Part shown: positions 42,623 through 51,279 of the stretch, piece by piece | Layout: each line of letters opens with the position of its first letter | Position numbering within the stretch: the stretch's first letter is position 1 | Assembly (NCBI RefSeq): GCF_943193085.1 | Contig: NZ_CALPCU010000004.1 | Coordinates: 59,749-123,748 of the forward strand | From: Vermiculatibacterium agrestimuris | Lineage (GTDB): Bacteria > Bacillota > Clostridia > Oscillospirales > Oscillospiraceae | DNA: 64,000 nucleotides | Direction: 5' to 3' | The notes under the pieces: model-generated | Told to the model about the DNA's origin: nothing | What the model saw: the letters and a program-made list of their open reading frames with translations, nothing else | The model's database searches: none | Program-made: the position numbers and the translations under genes

Positions 42623-43936
42623 TCAATCTGCGCGCAGAGCTTCTACCGGCTGGAGGGCGGAGGCCTTGATAGCGGGGTACAGGCCGAAGATGATGCCCAG
42701 GGCCACGGAGATGGCAAAGGCTCCCGCAGTGATACTGGAACCTGGCATCATCACTAACCCGAAGGATAGCTTTGTGACCACCATGGTGCCTATGTAGCCC
42801 ACGACAATACCCAGGATACCACCGATCCCGCAGATCATAGCCGCCTCAATGAGGAACTGGGTGATAATGCTCCGCCGCTCGGCGCCGATGGCCTTGCGGA
42901 TGCCGATCTCCCTTGTCCGCTCGGTGACGGTGACCAGCATGATGTTCATGATGCCGATGCCGCCCACCAGCAGGGAGATGGCGGCGATGCCGCCCAGGAA
43001 GCGCTGCTGGAGGGCCGCAGCCTCGTTCTGGCTGTCCTGCCACTGCTGGGGATTGTCCACATAGTAGCCGCCGTAGTTGGTGTTGACAATATTGGACAAA
43101 AAGCCGTTGAGGTCGGTGACCACCTTGGTGATAGAGTCGGAATCCTTGACCTTCACGGTGTAGTCGGTGATGGACTCGTTGTTGTTGAAGTAACGGGTCA
43201 TGGAGCTGGGCAGGAGGAGAAGCTGGTCGTTGCGCTTGATGGACTCGCTCATCCAGTAGGAGTCCTCGCTGTTACCCAGGTTCAGCCCGGCGGCCTTGCT
43301 CTGGTAGACGCCGATGACCCGGAAGGGCAGACCGTTGACCGAGATGATCTTGTCGATGGGGTCAGCGAAGGAAAACAGGTACTCCGCTGTGTCCGAGCCC
43401 AGGATGCACACCTGGCTCATGTTTTGGATCTCCAGATAGCTGAACTCTCGGCCCTTGGCGATCTTGTAGTCATTGCACAGGCCATACTTGTCGTTACCCA
43501 GGCGGATCTGGGGGTAATGATCGTCACTGCCCCCTCCGTAGGACACAGACATTCCGCCACCCTCTACCACTACCATACCGCCGCCGTAGTTCCGGTTCCG
43601 GGCCAGGGTCTTGGCTCCGTAGGAGATAGTCACGTCCTGGCTCACATAGCCGTTGGGGGTGATGCCCTGGATCTCCTTCATGCCCAGGCAGTAGTCATAG
43701 AGCTGCTGGCCCACATTGTTGCTGGAATCCATCCAGTTGTAGGCCGAGACCGACAGGGTGTTGGTACCCATGCTCTCGTAGTAGGCCTTCATGGCCAAGT
43801 TCTGGCCCTCGGCATAGGAGACCAGGATGATGACGGCGGCCAGGCCGATGATGATGCCCAGCATGGTCAGAAAGCTACGGCCTTTGTTGGAGGAGATGGA
43901 TTTCGCGGCCATCTTTACCGCTTGGGAGATATTCAC
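42623..43936 (-). CDS. MacB-type ABC transporter permease
   Basis: 437 aa. TM helix near the N-terminus (SFLTMLGIIIGLAAVIILV), a large extracytoplasmic MacB core domain, and three C-terminal TM segments (GGIAAISLLVGGIGIMNIML onward) with the conserved TERTREIGIRKAIGA. Together with the ATPase and adaptor it forms a tripartite-like exporter, here in a Gram-positive setting. Start overlaps the ATPase stop (ATGA). Confidence 0.9.
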   Translation of the reverse strand: MNISQAVKMAAKSISSNKGRSFLTMLGIIIGLAAVIILVSYAEGQNLAMKAYYESMGTNTLSVSAYNWMDSSNNVGQQLYDYCLGMKEIQGITPNGYVSQDVTISYGAKTLARNRNYGGGMVVVEGGGMSVSYGGGSDDHYPQIRLGNDKYGLCNDYKIAKGREFSYLEIQNMSQVCILGSDTAEYLFSFADPIDKIISVNGLPFRVIGVYQSKAAGLNLGNSEDSYWMSESIKRNDQLLLLPSSMTRYFNNNESITDYTVKVKDSDSITKVVTDLNGFLSNIVNTNYGGYYVDNPQQWQDSQNEAAALQQRFLGGIAAISLLVGGIGIMNIMLVTVTERTREIGIRKAIGAERRSIITQFLIEAAMICGIGGILGIVVGYIGTMVVTKLSFGLVMMPGSSITAGAFAISVALGIIFGLYPAIKASALQPVEALRAD

Positions 43937-44628
43937 AGGCCCACCTCCTCTCGGGTGCCGTCGGCGATGATCTTGCCGTCCGCGATGCGCACGATGCGCT
44001 CGGCGGTGGCGGCGATGCCGTTGTCGTGGGTGATAAGAATGACGGTGGTGCCGTCATCGTGGAGAGAGTGGAGGATCTCCAACACATGGCGGCCCGTCTT
44101 GGAGTCCAAGGCGCCGGTGGGCTCGTCGGCCATGATGATGTTGGGGTGGGTGGCGATGGCCCGGGCGATGGCCACCCGCTGCTGCTGGCCACCGGACATT
44201 TCGCTGGGCTTATGGCCGGCCCGTTCAAACATGGCCACCCGCTCCAGGGCGGCTTCGCTGCGGTCATGCCGCTTGTCAAGGCCGATGCCCTGATAGATGA
44301 GGGGCAGCTCCACATTTTCCCGGGCGGAGAGGGCAGGTATGAGGTTATAGCCCTGGAAGATGAAGCCGATCTGCTTATTGCGGATGTGGGCCAGCTGCCG
44401 GTCACTGAGCTCGGTGACATCGGTGCCGTCCAGATGGTAGTCCCCGTAAGTGGGGATGTCCAGACAGCCCAGAATGTTCATGAGGGTGGATTTGCCTGAG
44501 CCGGACTGGCCGATGATAGAGACAAACTCCCCCCGGTCGATCTGAAGGCTGACCCCATCCAGGGCCCGCACCTCGCTCTCCTTCCCCTCGTTGTAGATCT
44601 TATAGAGGTCTTTAATATCAATCAGCAT
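43933..44628 (-). CDS. ABC transporter ATP-binding protein (MacB/LolD type)
   Basis: 231 aa. Walker A GQSGSGKSTLMN, Q-loop FIFQGYNLIP, signature MSGGQQQRVAIARA, Walker B IIMADEPTGALD, and H-loop ITHDN are all intact. GGAGG lies 5 bases before the ATG. Confidence 0.95.
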   Translation of the reverse strand: MLIDIKDLYKIYNEGKESEVRALDGVSLQIDRGEFVSIIGQSGSGKSTLMNILGCLDIPTYGDYHLDGTDVTELSDRQLAHIRNKQIGFIFQGYNLIPALSARENVELPLIYQGIGLDKRHDRSEAALERVAMFERAGHKPSEMSGGQQQRVAIARAIATHPNIIMADEPTGALDSKTGRHVLEILHSLHDDGTTVILITHDNGIAATAERIVRIADGKIIADGTREEVGL

Positions 44629-44638
44629 GGCGGCCTCC

Positions 44639-46387
44639 TTAGCCCCAGGCCTGCTGTACGAAGTAGTTGACGAAGATGGTCTCTCCGCCTTTCAGACCGG
44701 ACTTGATCTCCACATTATAATTGTCGGAAAGGCCGGTCTCCACGGGCACGGCGTAGTAGCCGTCCTCCTGAGAGGGATAGGTGGGGGTCTCGCCTGGCAT
44801 GAGCTCGGGAATGGGCACATCCACAGCGTTATCCGGTTTGGCCTCCGCCTGAACGAAGACCACCGAGGCGGTCTCCCCGTCCTCCAGGGAAACGTACTTT
44901 ACGCTCTGCATGGGCACCACCAGGCAGTTTTCAGACTGGCTGGTGACGAAGGAGTAGCTCAGCCACATGCCCTCCAGCAGGCTTCCGTCGTAGTTGTCCA
45001 CCTCCAGGGTCACCGGGTAGTTGGTCATACCGGAGCCCATGGAGTCGCCGGAGAGGGACATGTCGATCTTGGTGACCACACCGTAGAAGCTGCTGCCGTC
45101 GCCCCGGCTGGACTGGAGATCCACACCCATGCCGGGCTTGACGTAGGCGATGTTCCGGTCGTCCACGCTGATGGTGACCACCATAGTAGTATTGTTGGAG
45201 ATGGTGATGACGGTGTCGCCGCTTTTCACCTCTCCGCCCTCCACCAGAGTGCAGGAGGTGACGGTGCCGTCAATGGGGGCCACGGCGTCAAAGTCCTGAA
45301 GGGCCTCCTGGGCGGTCTCCAGCGCCTTCTGGGCGTCGTCTACCGCCTTCTGATTCTCCTCCAGAGTCTTGCGGAGATTGCGGATCTCCTCGTCGATGGT
45401 GTCCGAGCTCATCACCAGCAGCACATCGCCGGCCTTCACGTCGGCATAGCGCAGCAGGTTGGTGCTCACCATGGGGCCGCCGGCCTCGGTGACCACCTCC
45501 CGTACCTCGTAAAACTCCGTTTTGCCGTTTTCGTAGGGATAGATGGGCGCGCCGTAGGCGTCCACCAGCGCGGCGGTCGCATTCATGCCCTCTGTCAAGG
45601 TGCCCGGGTTGTCAAAAACCACGATGACCTCGAAGTGGTCGGCCCCCTCCGGCGATATGTAGTGAACTTTGTTAATGGTTTCCACTTTACCGGTGAAGCC
45701 GCCCATGACCGCGGGGATGGAGACGCTCACGTCCTGCCCCACGCTGATGGCGTTTTCATAGGCGTAGCTGAAATAGAGGGAGAGCTTCAGCTTCCGGTCG
45801 TTGACCAGAGTGCATACCGTGGCGCCCTTGGCCACATCCAGGCCCTCGGTAAATTTGCCCACCTCGGTGATCTTGCCGTCAAAGGGGGCGCGGACAGTCA
45901 GGTTGTTCTGCTGTTTATAGAGGTCGTTGATGTCCTTCTGGGTGTCGGCGATGCGCTCCTGGGCGGTACGCAGGGCGTCCTGCCGGGAGGTGACCTCGTC
46001 CTGAGCGGCCTGAGAGAAGATGGTGTAAAGGGGTTGGCCCGCCGTCACCACGTCGCCGGCGTTGACATAGAGCTGCTGCACCGTGCCGGACTGGGTGAGG
46101 GTGATGGCCGCGGATTCCTTGGCCCGGGCGGAGCCGGAGCCCTGGACGGAGGAGGTGATGGAGCCCAGATTCACCTCGGTGGTCTGCATCTCGGTCTCGA
46201 TCTCTTCCGTTTTGTTCAGGAAGCCGTAGAGGAAGTACCCCCCCACGCCCAGGGCCGCCAAAACGACGACGGCGATCACGGCGCTGCGGATCTTCCGTTT
46301 GTTCTGCTTCTTTTTCACGCTGCTGGTCTTGTTGATAGCTTGGGTGGGGGTGGTCTGCTGGGCCACCGGGGTCTGTTGTTCGGACAT
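44639..46387 (-). CDS. HlyD/MacA-family membrane-fusion adaptor
   Basis: 582 aa from the ATG at 46387 (GGAGGG, 6-base spacer). One N-terminal TM helix (about 34-54; SAVIAVVVLAALGVGGYFLYG) after a Lys-rich stretch, lipoyl-like halves (SGTVQQLYVNAGDVVTAGQP; APFDGKITEVGKF) around a coiled coil (NLRKTLEENQKAVDDAQKAL), then beta-barrel domains. Acts with MacB-type permease and ATPase to move a substrate, possibly a peptide or surface component. First gene of the operon. Confidence 0.9.
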   Translation of the reverse strand: MSEQQTPVAQQTTPTQAINKTSSVKKKQNKRKIRSAVIAVVVLAALGVGGYFLYGFLNKTEEIETEMQTTEVNLGSITSSVQGSGSARAKESAAITLTQSGTVQQLYVNAGDVVTAGQPLYTIFSQAAQDEVTSRQDALRTAQERIADTQKDINDLYKQQNNLTVRAPFDGKITEVGKFTEGLDVAKGATVCTLVNDRKLKLSLYFSYAYENAISVGQDVSVSIPAVMGGFTGKVETINKVHYISPEGADHFEVIVVFDNPGTLTEGMNATAALVDAYGAPIYPYENGKTEFYEVREVVTEAGGPMVSTNLLRYADVKAGDVLLVMSSDTIDEEIRNLRKTLEENQKAVDDAQKALETAQEALQDFDAVAPIDGTVTSCTLVEGGEVKSGDTVITISNNTTMVVTISVDDRNIAYVKPGMGVDLQSSRGDGSSFYGVVTKIDMSLSGDSMGSGMTNYPVTLEVDNYDGSLLEGMWLSYSFVTSQSENCLVVPMQSVKYVSLEDGETASVVFVQAEAKPDNAVDVPIPELMPGETPTYPSQEDGYYAVPVETGLSDNYNVEIKSGLKGGETIFVNYFVQQAWG

Positions 46388-46421
46388 AGCGTTCCCTCCT
46401 GCGTGTTCTTGATCGTCCTTC

Positions 46422-46450
46422 ATTATAGTTCTCTTCCATTCCGGAAACAA
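46422..46450 (-). promoter_or_regulatory. Promoter of the MacAB-like operon
   Basis: Minus strand TTGTTT (46445-46450), 17-bp spacer, TATAAT (46422-46427). Confidence 0.7.
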
Positions 46451-46614
46451 GGACAAAGCGGTAACAAATTCTTAAAAAATTCTGACGTTGTTACCTTAAT
46501 AATATATATAGACGTTTTAGGGCGGGGAAAAGTTCCCCACAAATTGCATTCTTTTGTCCAATTTCCAATACACGCAAAGTTTTTTACGGTTGTGTTACAA
46601 ATCGGTTGATGGTG

Positions 46615-46643
46615 TTGACGCGGGCGGAAAGATGGTTTATGAT
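46615..46643 (+). promoter_or_regulatory. Promoter of S-layer paralogue 4
   Basis: TTGACG (46615-46620), 17-bp spacer, TATGAT (46638-46643). The transcript would carry a ~100-base 5'-UTR, of which 46665-46753 matches the distal part of the other S-layer leaders. The GTCTACC boxes and attenuator are absent, so this paralogue is controlled differently. Confidence 0.75.
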
Positions 46644-46664
46644 GATGTGCGTAAGGCGAGGGGA

Positions 46665-46753
46665 GTCATACTTGGAAGGCAGCAGAAAAAATCCTTATTT
46701 TCCAATGCTTTCCGGCGACAAACTTCGTCAAAATAAAAAAGGAGGAAATATCC
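46665..46753 (+). promoter_or_regulatory. Conserved S-layer 5'-UTR (partial leader, copy 4)
   Basis: From GTCATACTTGG through CGACAAACTTCGTCAAAATA to AAAAAAGGAGG this follows leaders 1 and 2 with scattered changes. Conservation without the upstream part suggests a function in mRNA stability or translation. Confidence 0.6.
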
Positions 46754-49700
46754 ATGAACAACCTCAAGCGCGTCCTCAGCTTGGGTCTCACTGGTGCGAT
46801 GCTCGCTGGGCTTCTCACCATGGGCGCCAGCGCTGCGGACTTCACGGACGCCGACAAGATCGCCCATGACGACGCCGTGAACACTCTGGTTGCCCTGAAG
46901 ATCGTCGACGGTAAGCCCGACGGCAGCTTCGATCCTGAGGGCGACGTCACCCGTGCCGAGATGGCCAAGATGATCGCCGTGGCCATGAACGGCGGCAACA
47001 AGACCAACACCGGCGTCAAGACCAACCCCAGCTTCACCGACATCAAGGGTCACTGGGCTGAGAGCGAGATCGAGTACTGCCATGACCTGGGCATCATCTC
47101 CGGCCGTGGCGACGGCACCTTCGATCCCGGCGCCAACGTCACCGGTCTCGAGGCCACCAAAATGGTGCTGACCGCCCTGGGCTACAAGTCCGCGGCTTAT
47201 CAGCTCACCGGTGCGGCCTGGGCCGTCAACACCGACGAGCTGGCCCGCAAGGCCAGCCCCACCCTCTATGAGGATCTGGAGACTGTCATGATGGCCGCCA
47301 ACGCCACCCGTGACACCGCCGCCCAGCTGATCTGGAACGGCCTTCAGAACAACACCCGCATCGTCAACCCCGGCGAGAACAAGAACAACGGCGAGGTCTC
47401 CTGGAACTATGTTGACAGCGAGAACACCCTCCTGGAGGAGCGCTACGGCGCCACCGTGTGGGTCGGTACCTATGCCGGCAACGATGACAGCATCTCCACC
47501 GTGGACGACGGCTGCATCCAGCTGACCAACGCCGGCAATATCAAGACCGACGAGGCCTCCCGCACCGCCACTGTCACCTTCACCTCCGACCTGGGCATCG
47601 AGAACATCGGCGAGCAGGTCAAGGTGGTCTACAAGGACGTGACCGGCGGCACCCCCAACCGTCCTGACAAGAAGGACACCGTTTACGGCGTGTTCAACAC
47701 CGGCGTGACCGAGGTCTATCGGGTCACCAAGAGCGACCTGCAGGACTCCGAGAGCTCCAGCAAGATCAAGTTCAACGACAGCAAGTACGAGCTCTCTGCC
47801 GCCTCCATCCCCACCGTGACCAACTACGTCACTTCCGGCACCGCCAACGTGGCCACCATCAACACCACCTGGCGCGGCGAGAAGAACGTGGACGAGATCA
47901 AGTTCACCTGCAACACTGACGGCAAGATCGACGGCGCTTATGTGACCGAGGTCAAGGCCGGCAAGGTCACCTCCGTGACCTCCAGCAAGGTGACTGTCTC
48001 CGGCGCCGGCACCTTCGAGATCGACAAGAACGACGTCTACGAGGGCATTGCCAAGGACGACGTGGTGGTCTACACCCGTTACTACAACGCCACCGACGCC
48101 AGCAAGGCCTACTTCACCGTGGCCAAGGCTGAGACCGCCGAGGGCAAGCTGGAAGGCTACAAGAACGACTCCGGCAAGCACGTCAACGTCACCGTGGACG
48201 GCACCACCTACAAGATCAACGGCGAGCCCGCTACCGGCACCATTGCCGACCTCACCGACGACGCCATTCGGAATCCCGGCAATGACTGCAAGATCGGCGA
48301 CACCGTGAAGGTGTATCTGGCCGGCGGCAAGGTGGTTGCCATCCAGGCCATGGAGCAGACCGGCGGCAAGTACGCCCTGATCATTGACAACGATCCTTCT
48401 TCCAGCGGCAACAAGATCGATTCCAAGCTGAACCCCTACCGCATCACCGTCCTTCTGCCCGACGGCACCGAGAAGACCGTTGTCATCGACAAGAACTCCA
48501 CCCCCGACGGTTCCGTGCCCGCCACCAAGGTCGTTCCCGGCTCTGACGAGAGCAAGTTTGTCAAGGGCGTGCTGGTGGAGTACACCTCCATTAACGACAC
48601 CTCCATCAAGATCAAGAACGTGGTGGACGGCACTGGTATCACTGGCATCGCCACTGCCGACAAGTACAACGGCACCGGCAAGGTCAATGTGCCTGCCAAG
48701 GACAGCAACGGCAACGGCTCCGTCAAGATCTGGGACAAGGACACCAAGAAGCTGACCTATAACGGCACTACCGCTGCTACCGCCGCTTCCGACGCCGTTC
48801 TCTTCGTAAAGACCACTGGCGCCAACGGCGTCAAGTACAACGCCTACAACCTGCGTGACCTGGGCGTGTTCAGCCTGGAGAATGACACCACCTCCGCTGT
48901 TGACAAAACTGTCGCCGTGTTCCTGAACAGCGACGGCCTGGTGACCGCCGCCTATGTGGAGCTGCCCGCCAAGCCCGTCAGCGACAGTGCCGACACCCTG
49001 TACGGCATTGTCACCTCCGTGGACGGCCAGGTTGCCGATCCCACCGACAAGGACAACACCGTTTGGGCCTATAAGGTGGCCGTGGGCCGCGATGAGGATC
49101 TGGTGGTTCACATCGACGAGACCACCGCCTCCCTGAAGGCCAAGGACGTGGTCAAGTTCGACGAGAAGACCTCCACCGTCTATGAGACCGGCGACTTCAT
49201 CAAGTTTGCCGCTTCCGCTGTCACTGCCGAGAAGATGAGCGCCCCCGTGGCCATTAAGAGCTTTGACGAGAAGGTCAACCTGCTCTCCTTCTACACCGCC
49301 ACCGAGAAGGCCGACGTCAACTCCGCCTTTACCGGCAAGGGTGTTGTGGGCACCGAGACCGTGGATAAGGACGTAAAGATCTTCTACGTCAACGCCAAGG
49401 ACGGCAAGGCCGGCGATGAGATCGGCGTGCAGGAGTTCAACCCCGACAACGGCTACGCCAATGCTGTGTACCACACCAACAGCAAGGGCCTGGTGGACGT
49501 GATCATCATCGAGACCTCCCGGGAGAAGAACATCCTGGCCAACGAGACTCTGGCTACCTTCGGCACCAAGGTGGAGATGACTCTGCCTGCCGCTCCCACC
49601 GCCACCACTGTCACCGGTAACGGCGGCGTGTATGAGGTCACCATGAACCCCGCTGCCGGCGCCAAGGTCATCAAGGGCGGCATCGTGACCATCTCCATCA

Positions 49701-49876
49701 AGTGCACCACCGCTCCCACTGATGCTGAGACCTTCACTCTGGGTGCTGACGCCAACATTGAGGACATCTCTGCCGGCGTTACCTTCACCAATAGTGATGC
49801 GAACGCGACCAAGACCATCACCTTCAAGGTGAAGACTTCCACTGCCGCTACCCTGACCCTCACTGCCGCGAAGTAA
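46754..49876 (+). CDS. S-layer protein with SLH domains (paralogue 4)
   Basis: 1040 aa. Signal peptide identical for the first 20 residues to paralogue 1. SLH units FTDADKIAHDDAVNTLVALK and FTDIKGHWAESEIEYCHDLG, then a third degenerate unit. It shares the SDLGIENIGEQVKVVYKDV...DTVYGVFN block and then has its own C-terminal sequence. Biased codon use as in the other paralogues. Confidence 0.9.
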   Translation: MNNLKRVLSLGLTGAMLAGLLTMGASAADFTDADKIAHDDAVNTLVALKIVDGKPDGSFDPEGDVTRAEMAKMIAVAMNGGNKTNTGVKTNPSFTDIKGHWAESEIEYCHDLGIISGRGDGTFDPGANVTGLEATKMVLTALGYKSAAYQLTGAAWAVNTDELARKASPTLYEDLETVMMAANATRDTAAQLIWNGLQNNTRIVNPGENKNNGEVSWNYVDSENTLLEERYGATVWVGTYAGNDDSISTVDDGCIQLTNAGNIKTDEASRTATVTFTSDLGIENIGEQVKVVYKDVTGGTPNRPDKKDTVYGVFNTGVTEVYRVTKSDLQDSESSSKIKFNDSKYELSAASIPTVTNYVTSGTANVATINTTWRGEKNVDEIKFTCNTDGKIDGAYVTEVKAGKVTSVTSSKVTVSGAGTFEIDKNDVYEGIAKDDVVVYTRYYNATDASKAYFTVAKAETAEGKLEGYKNDSGKHVNVTVDGTTYKINGEPATGTIADLTDDAIRNPGNDCKIGDTVKVYLAGGKVVAIQAMEQTGGKYALIIDNDPSSSGNKIDSKLNPYRITVLLPDGTEKTVVIDKNSTPDGSVPATKVVPGSDESKFVKGVLVEYTSINDTSIKIKNVVDGTGITGIATADKYNGTGKVNVPAKDSNGNGSVKIWDKDTKKLTYNGTTAATAASDAVLFVKTTGANGVKYNAYNLRDLGVFSLENDTTSAVDKTVAVFLNSDGLVTAAYVELPAKPVSDSADTLYGIVTSVDGQVADPTDKDNTVWAYKVAVGRDEDLVVHIDETTASLKAKDVVKFDEKTSTVYETGDFIKFAASAVTAEKMSAPVAIKSFDEKVNLLSFYTATEKADVNSAFTGKGVVGTETVDKDVKIFYVNAKDGKAGDEIGVQEFNPDNGYANAVYHTNSKGLVDVIIIETSREKNILANETLATFGTKVEMTLPAAPTATTVTGNGGVYEVTMNPAAGAKVIKGGIVTISIKCTTAPTDAETFTLGADANIEDISAGVTFTNSDANATKTITFKVKTSTAATLTLTAAK

Positions 49877-49908
49877 GATAGTCCCATACTTCTGAAAAGG
49901 CAAAAAAG

Positions 49909-49942
49909 GACCCCGGACGGATATTCCGTCCGGGGTCTTTCT
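49909..49942. terminator. Terminator of S-layer paralogue 4
   Basis: GACCCCGGACGGA, loop TAT, TCCGTCCGGGGTC, followed by TTTCT; A-tract on the left side also serves the convergent cassette 4. Confidence 0.85.
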
Positions 49943-49960
49943 ATCGCCCCTGGAGCGCCC

Positions 49961-50332
49961 TCACCAAAGGGCCAGATAGTGGTATTCGTGCCCGTTGAGG
50001 TCGCAGCCGCCCGCCTTGGTCAGCCGGAAGCCCCCTTCCACCACCTCCAGGTATATCTCGTGGCCGGAGCCAATGTCCCGGCAGGGGTGCCCCGGCATGG
50101 CCAGGCCCTTGCGGTCGTCGAAGGCGCTCATGCTGTGGAACACCAGCACCGCCAGGGGCGTGAGGCCCAGGTCGATGACGCGCTGGGCCGCGCCGTCCCC
50201 GGTATAGGCCCCGGTGACCATTCGCACTGAGGTATCCAGCAGGGCAAAGTTCTCGTTGAACTCCTCCCGCAAAAAGTCGTCCTCCGCCTCCCAGATGTGG
50301 AGCTTGTAATTTTCTGTTTTGTGACTTGACAT
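49961..50332 (-). CDS. Phage tail-fibre-tip-like protein, cassette 4
   Basis: 123 aa from the ATG at 50332 (GGGAGG, 7-base spacer). KLHIWEAEDDFLREEFNENF, then GAYTGDGAAQRVIDLGLTPL, ending YHYLALW. Convergent with S-layer paralogue 4, the same relation that cassettes 1-3 have with their S-layer neighbours. Confidence 0.7.
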   Translation of the reverse strand: MSSHKTENYKLHIWEAEDDFLREEFNENFALLDTSVRMVTGAYTGDGAAQRVIDLGLTPLAVLVFHSMSAFDDRKGLAMPGHPCRDIGSGHEIYLEVVEGGFRLTKAGGCDLNGHEYHYLALW

Positions 50333-50421
50333 AGTCAAACCTCCCTTCAAACCGGGAGAAACAGCGCAAAAAGATACCCGAAAACGGCATACACCGTCTT
50401 CGGGGCCTTTTTGCGCTTTTT
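50325..50421. repeat. ~97-bp repeat upstream of tail-tip cassette 4
   Basis: Matches 32237-32333 with a few mismatches and in the same orientation. Contains a hairpin with a T5 tract on the plus strand. Confidence 0.8.
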
Positions 50422-50439
50422 TGCACGCTCCTCCGTCTT

Positions 50440-51258
50440 TTATTCCACCGCCGTTACCGTCCCCGTCACTCCGTCAATGGCAAACCGCCAGGGACTGGTG
50501 TCCGTCTCCACATACCAGGTGGGCCGCAGCGTCACCGTCCCGGTGCCTGTGGCGGCGTATCCGGCGTACAAATTCGTCACCTGGGAACAGACATAGCCCT
50601 CCCGGTTCAGTGCCTCCAGGAACCGGGCCAGGGCGGTGGCGGCGTCAATGGTCTCCTCCCCCGCCATCGTCTCCTCCGTCCCCGCCAGGCGGCGCAGAGA
50701 GAGATGTTCCAGCCCCTCCGTGCCCCAGGTCAGCTCCGCCGTCCACTCCGGTACGGGGGCCCCGTCCCAGAGCTGGACATAGCGCAGGACGGTATCGTCC
50801 CCCTGCTCCTCCCGCCCGGTATAGCGGGCCTGGAAGCCCAGAGAGGCAAGCAGCTCCAGTCCCTGGGCAGTCATGTCGGCGGTCTCCGGCGGATAAGCGC
50901 CCTTCAGCGCCGCCTCCAGCTCTCCCGAGGCGGACACGGTCACGGTGCCCCGCGTCCCCTCCCAGGTGGTGCGGGCGCCCACCGTCCTGTGGCCGGTGAG
51001 CTCTCCCGCCAGCTGGGCGGCCTCCGCCTCCCCCGGCGGCTCCAGGGCCACCCGCCGGCCGGTGAGCTCCAGCTCTCCCGGCACCTCGGCGGGCAGGAAG
51101 GAGATCTCGTTTTTCTCCATCATGGCAATGACCCGCTGCCGGGTCTCCCGCTGGTTTTGCTCATTGCGCCAGTAGCGCTGACCCACCATGACCAGCAGGG
51201 ACACGTTGACGATCACCAGCAGCAGGATAATGATGTTTTTGATCTTCGACCAACCCAT
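50440..51258 (-). CDS. yycI: WalRK regulatory membrane protein YycI
   Basis: 272 aa. MGWSKIKNIIILLLVIVNVSLLVM is the typical short cytoplasmic start plus single TM helix, followed by an extracytoplasmic YycI domain. With YycH it restrains or tunes WalK at the membrane. Starts 21 bp after yycH with AGGAG upstream. Last gene of the operon. Confidence 0.8.
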   Translation of the reverse strand: MGWSKIKNIIILLLVIVNVSLLVMVGQRYWRNEQNQRETRQRVIAMMEKNEISFLPAEVPGELELTGRRVALEPPGEAEAAQLAGELTGHRTVGARTTWEGTRGTVTVSASGELEAALKGAYPPETADMTAQGLELLASLGFQARYTGREEQGDDTVLRYVQLWDGAPVPEWTAELTWGTEGLEHLSLRRLAGTEETMAGEETIDAATALARFLEALNREGYVCSQVTNLYAGYAATGTGTVTLRPTWYVETDTSPWRFAIDGVTGTVTAVE

Positions 51259-51279
51259 GGTGACACTCCTATCTCCCGG

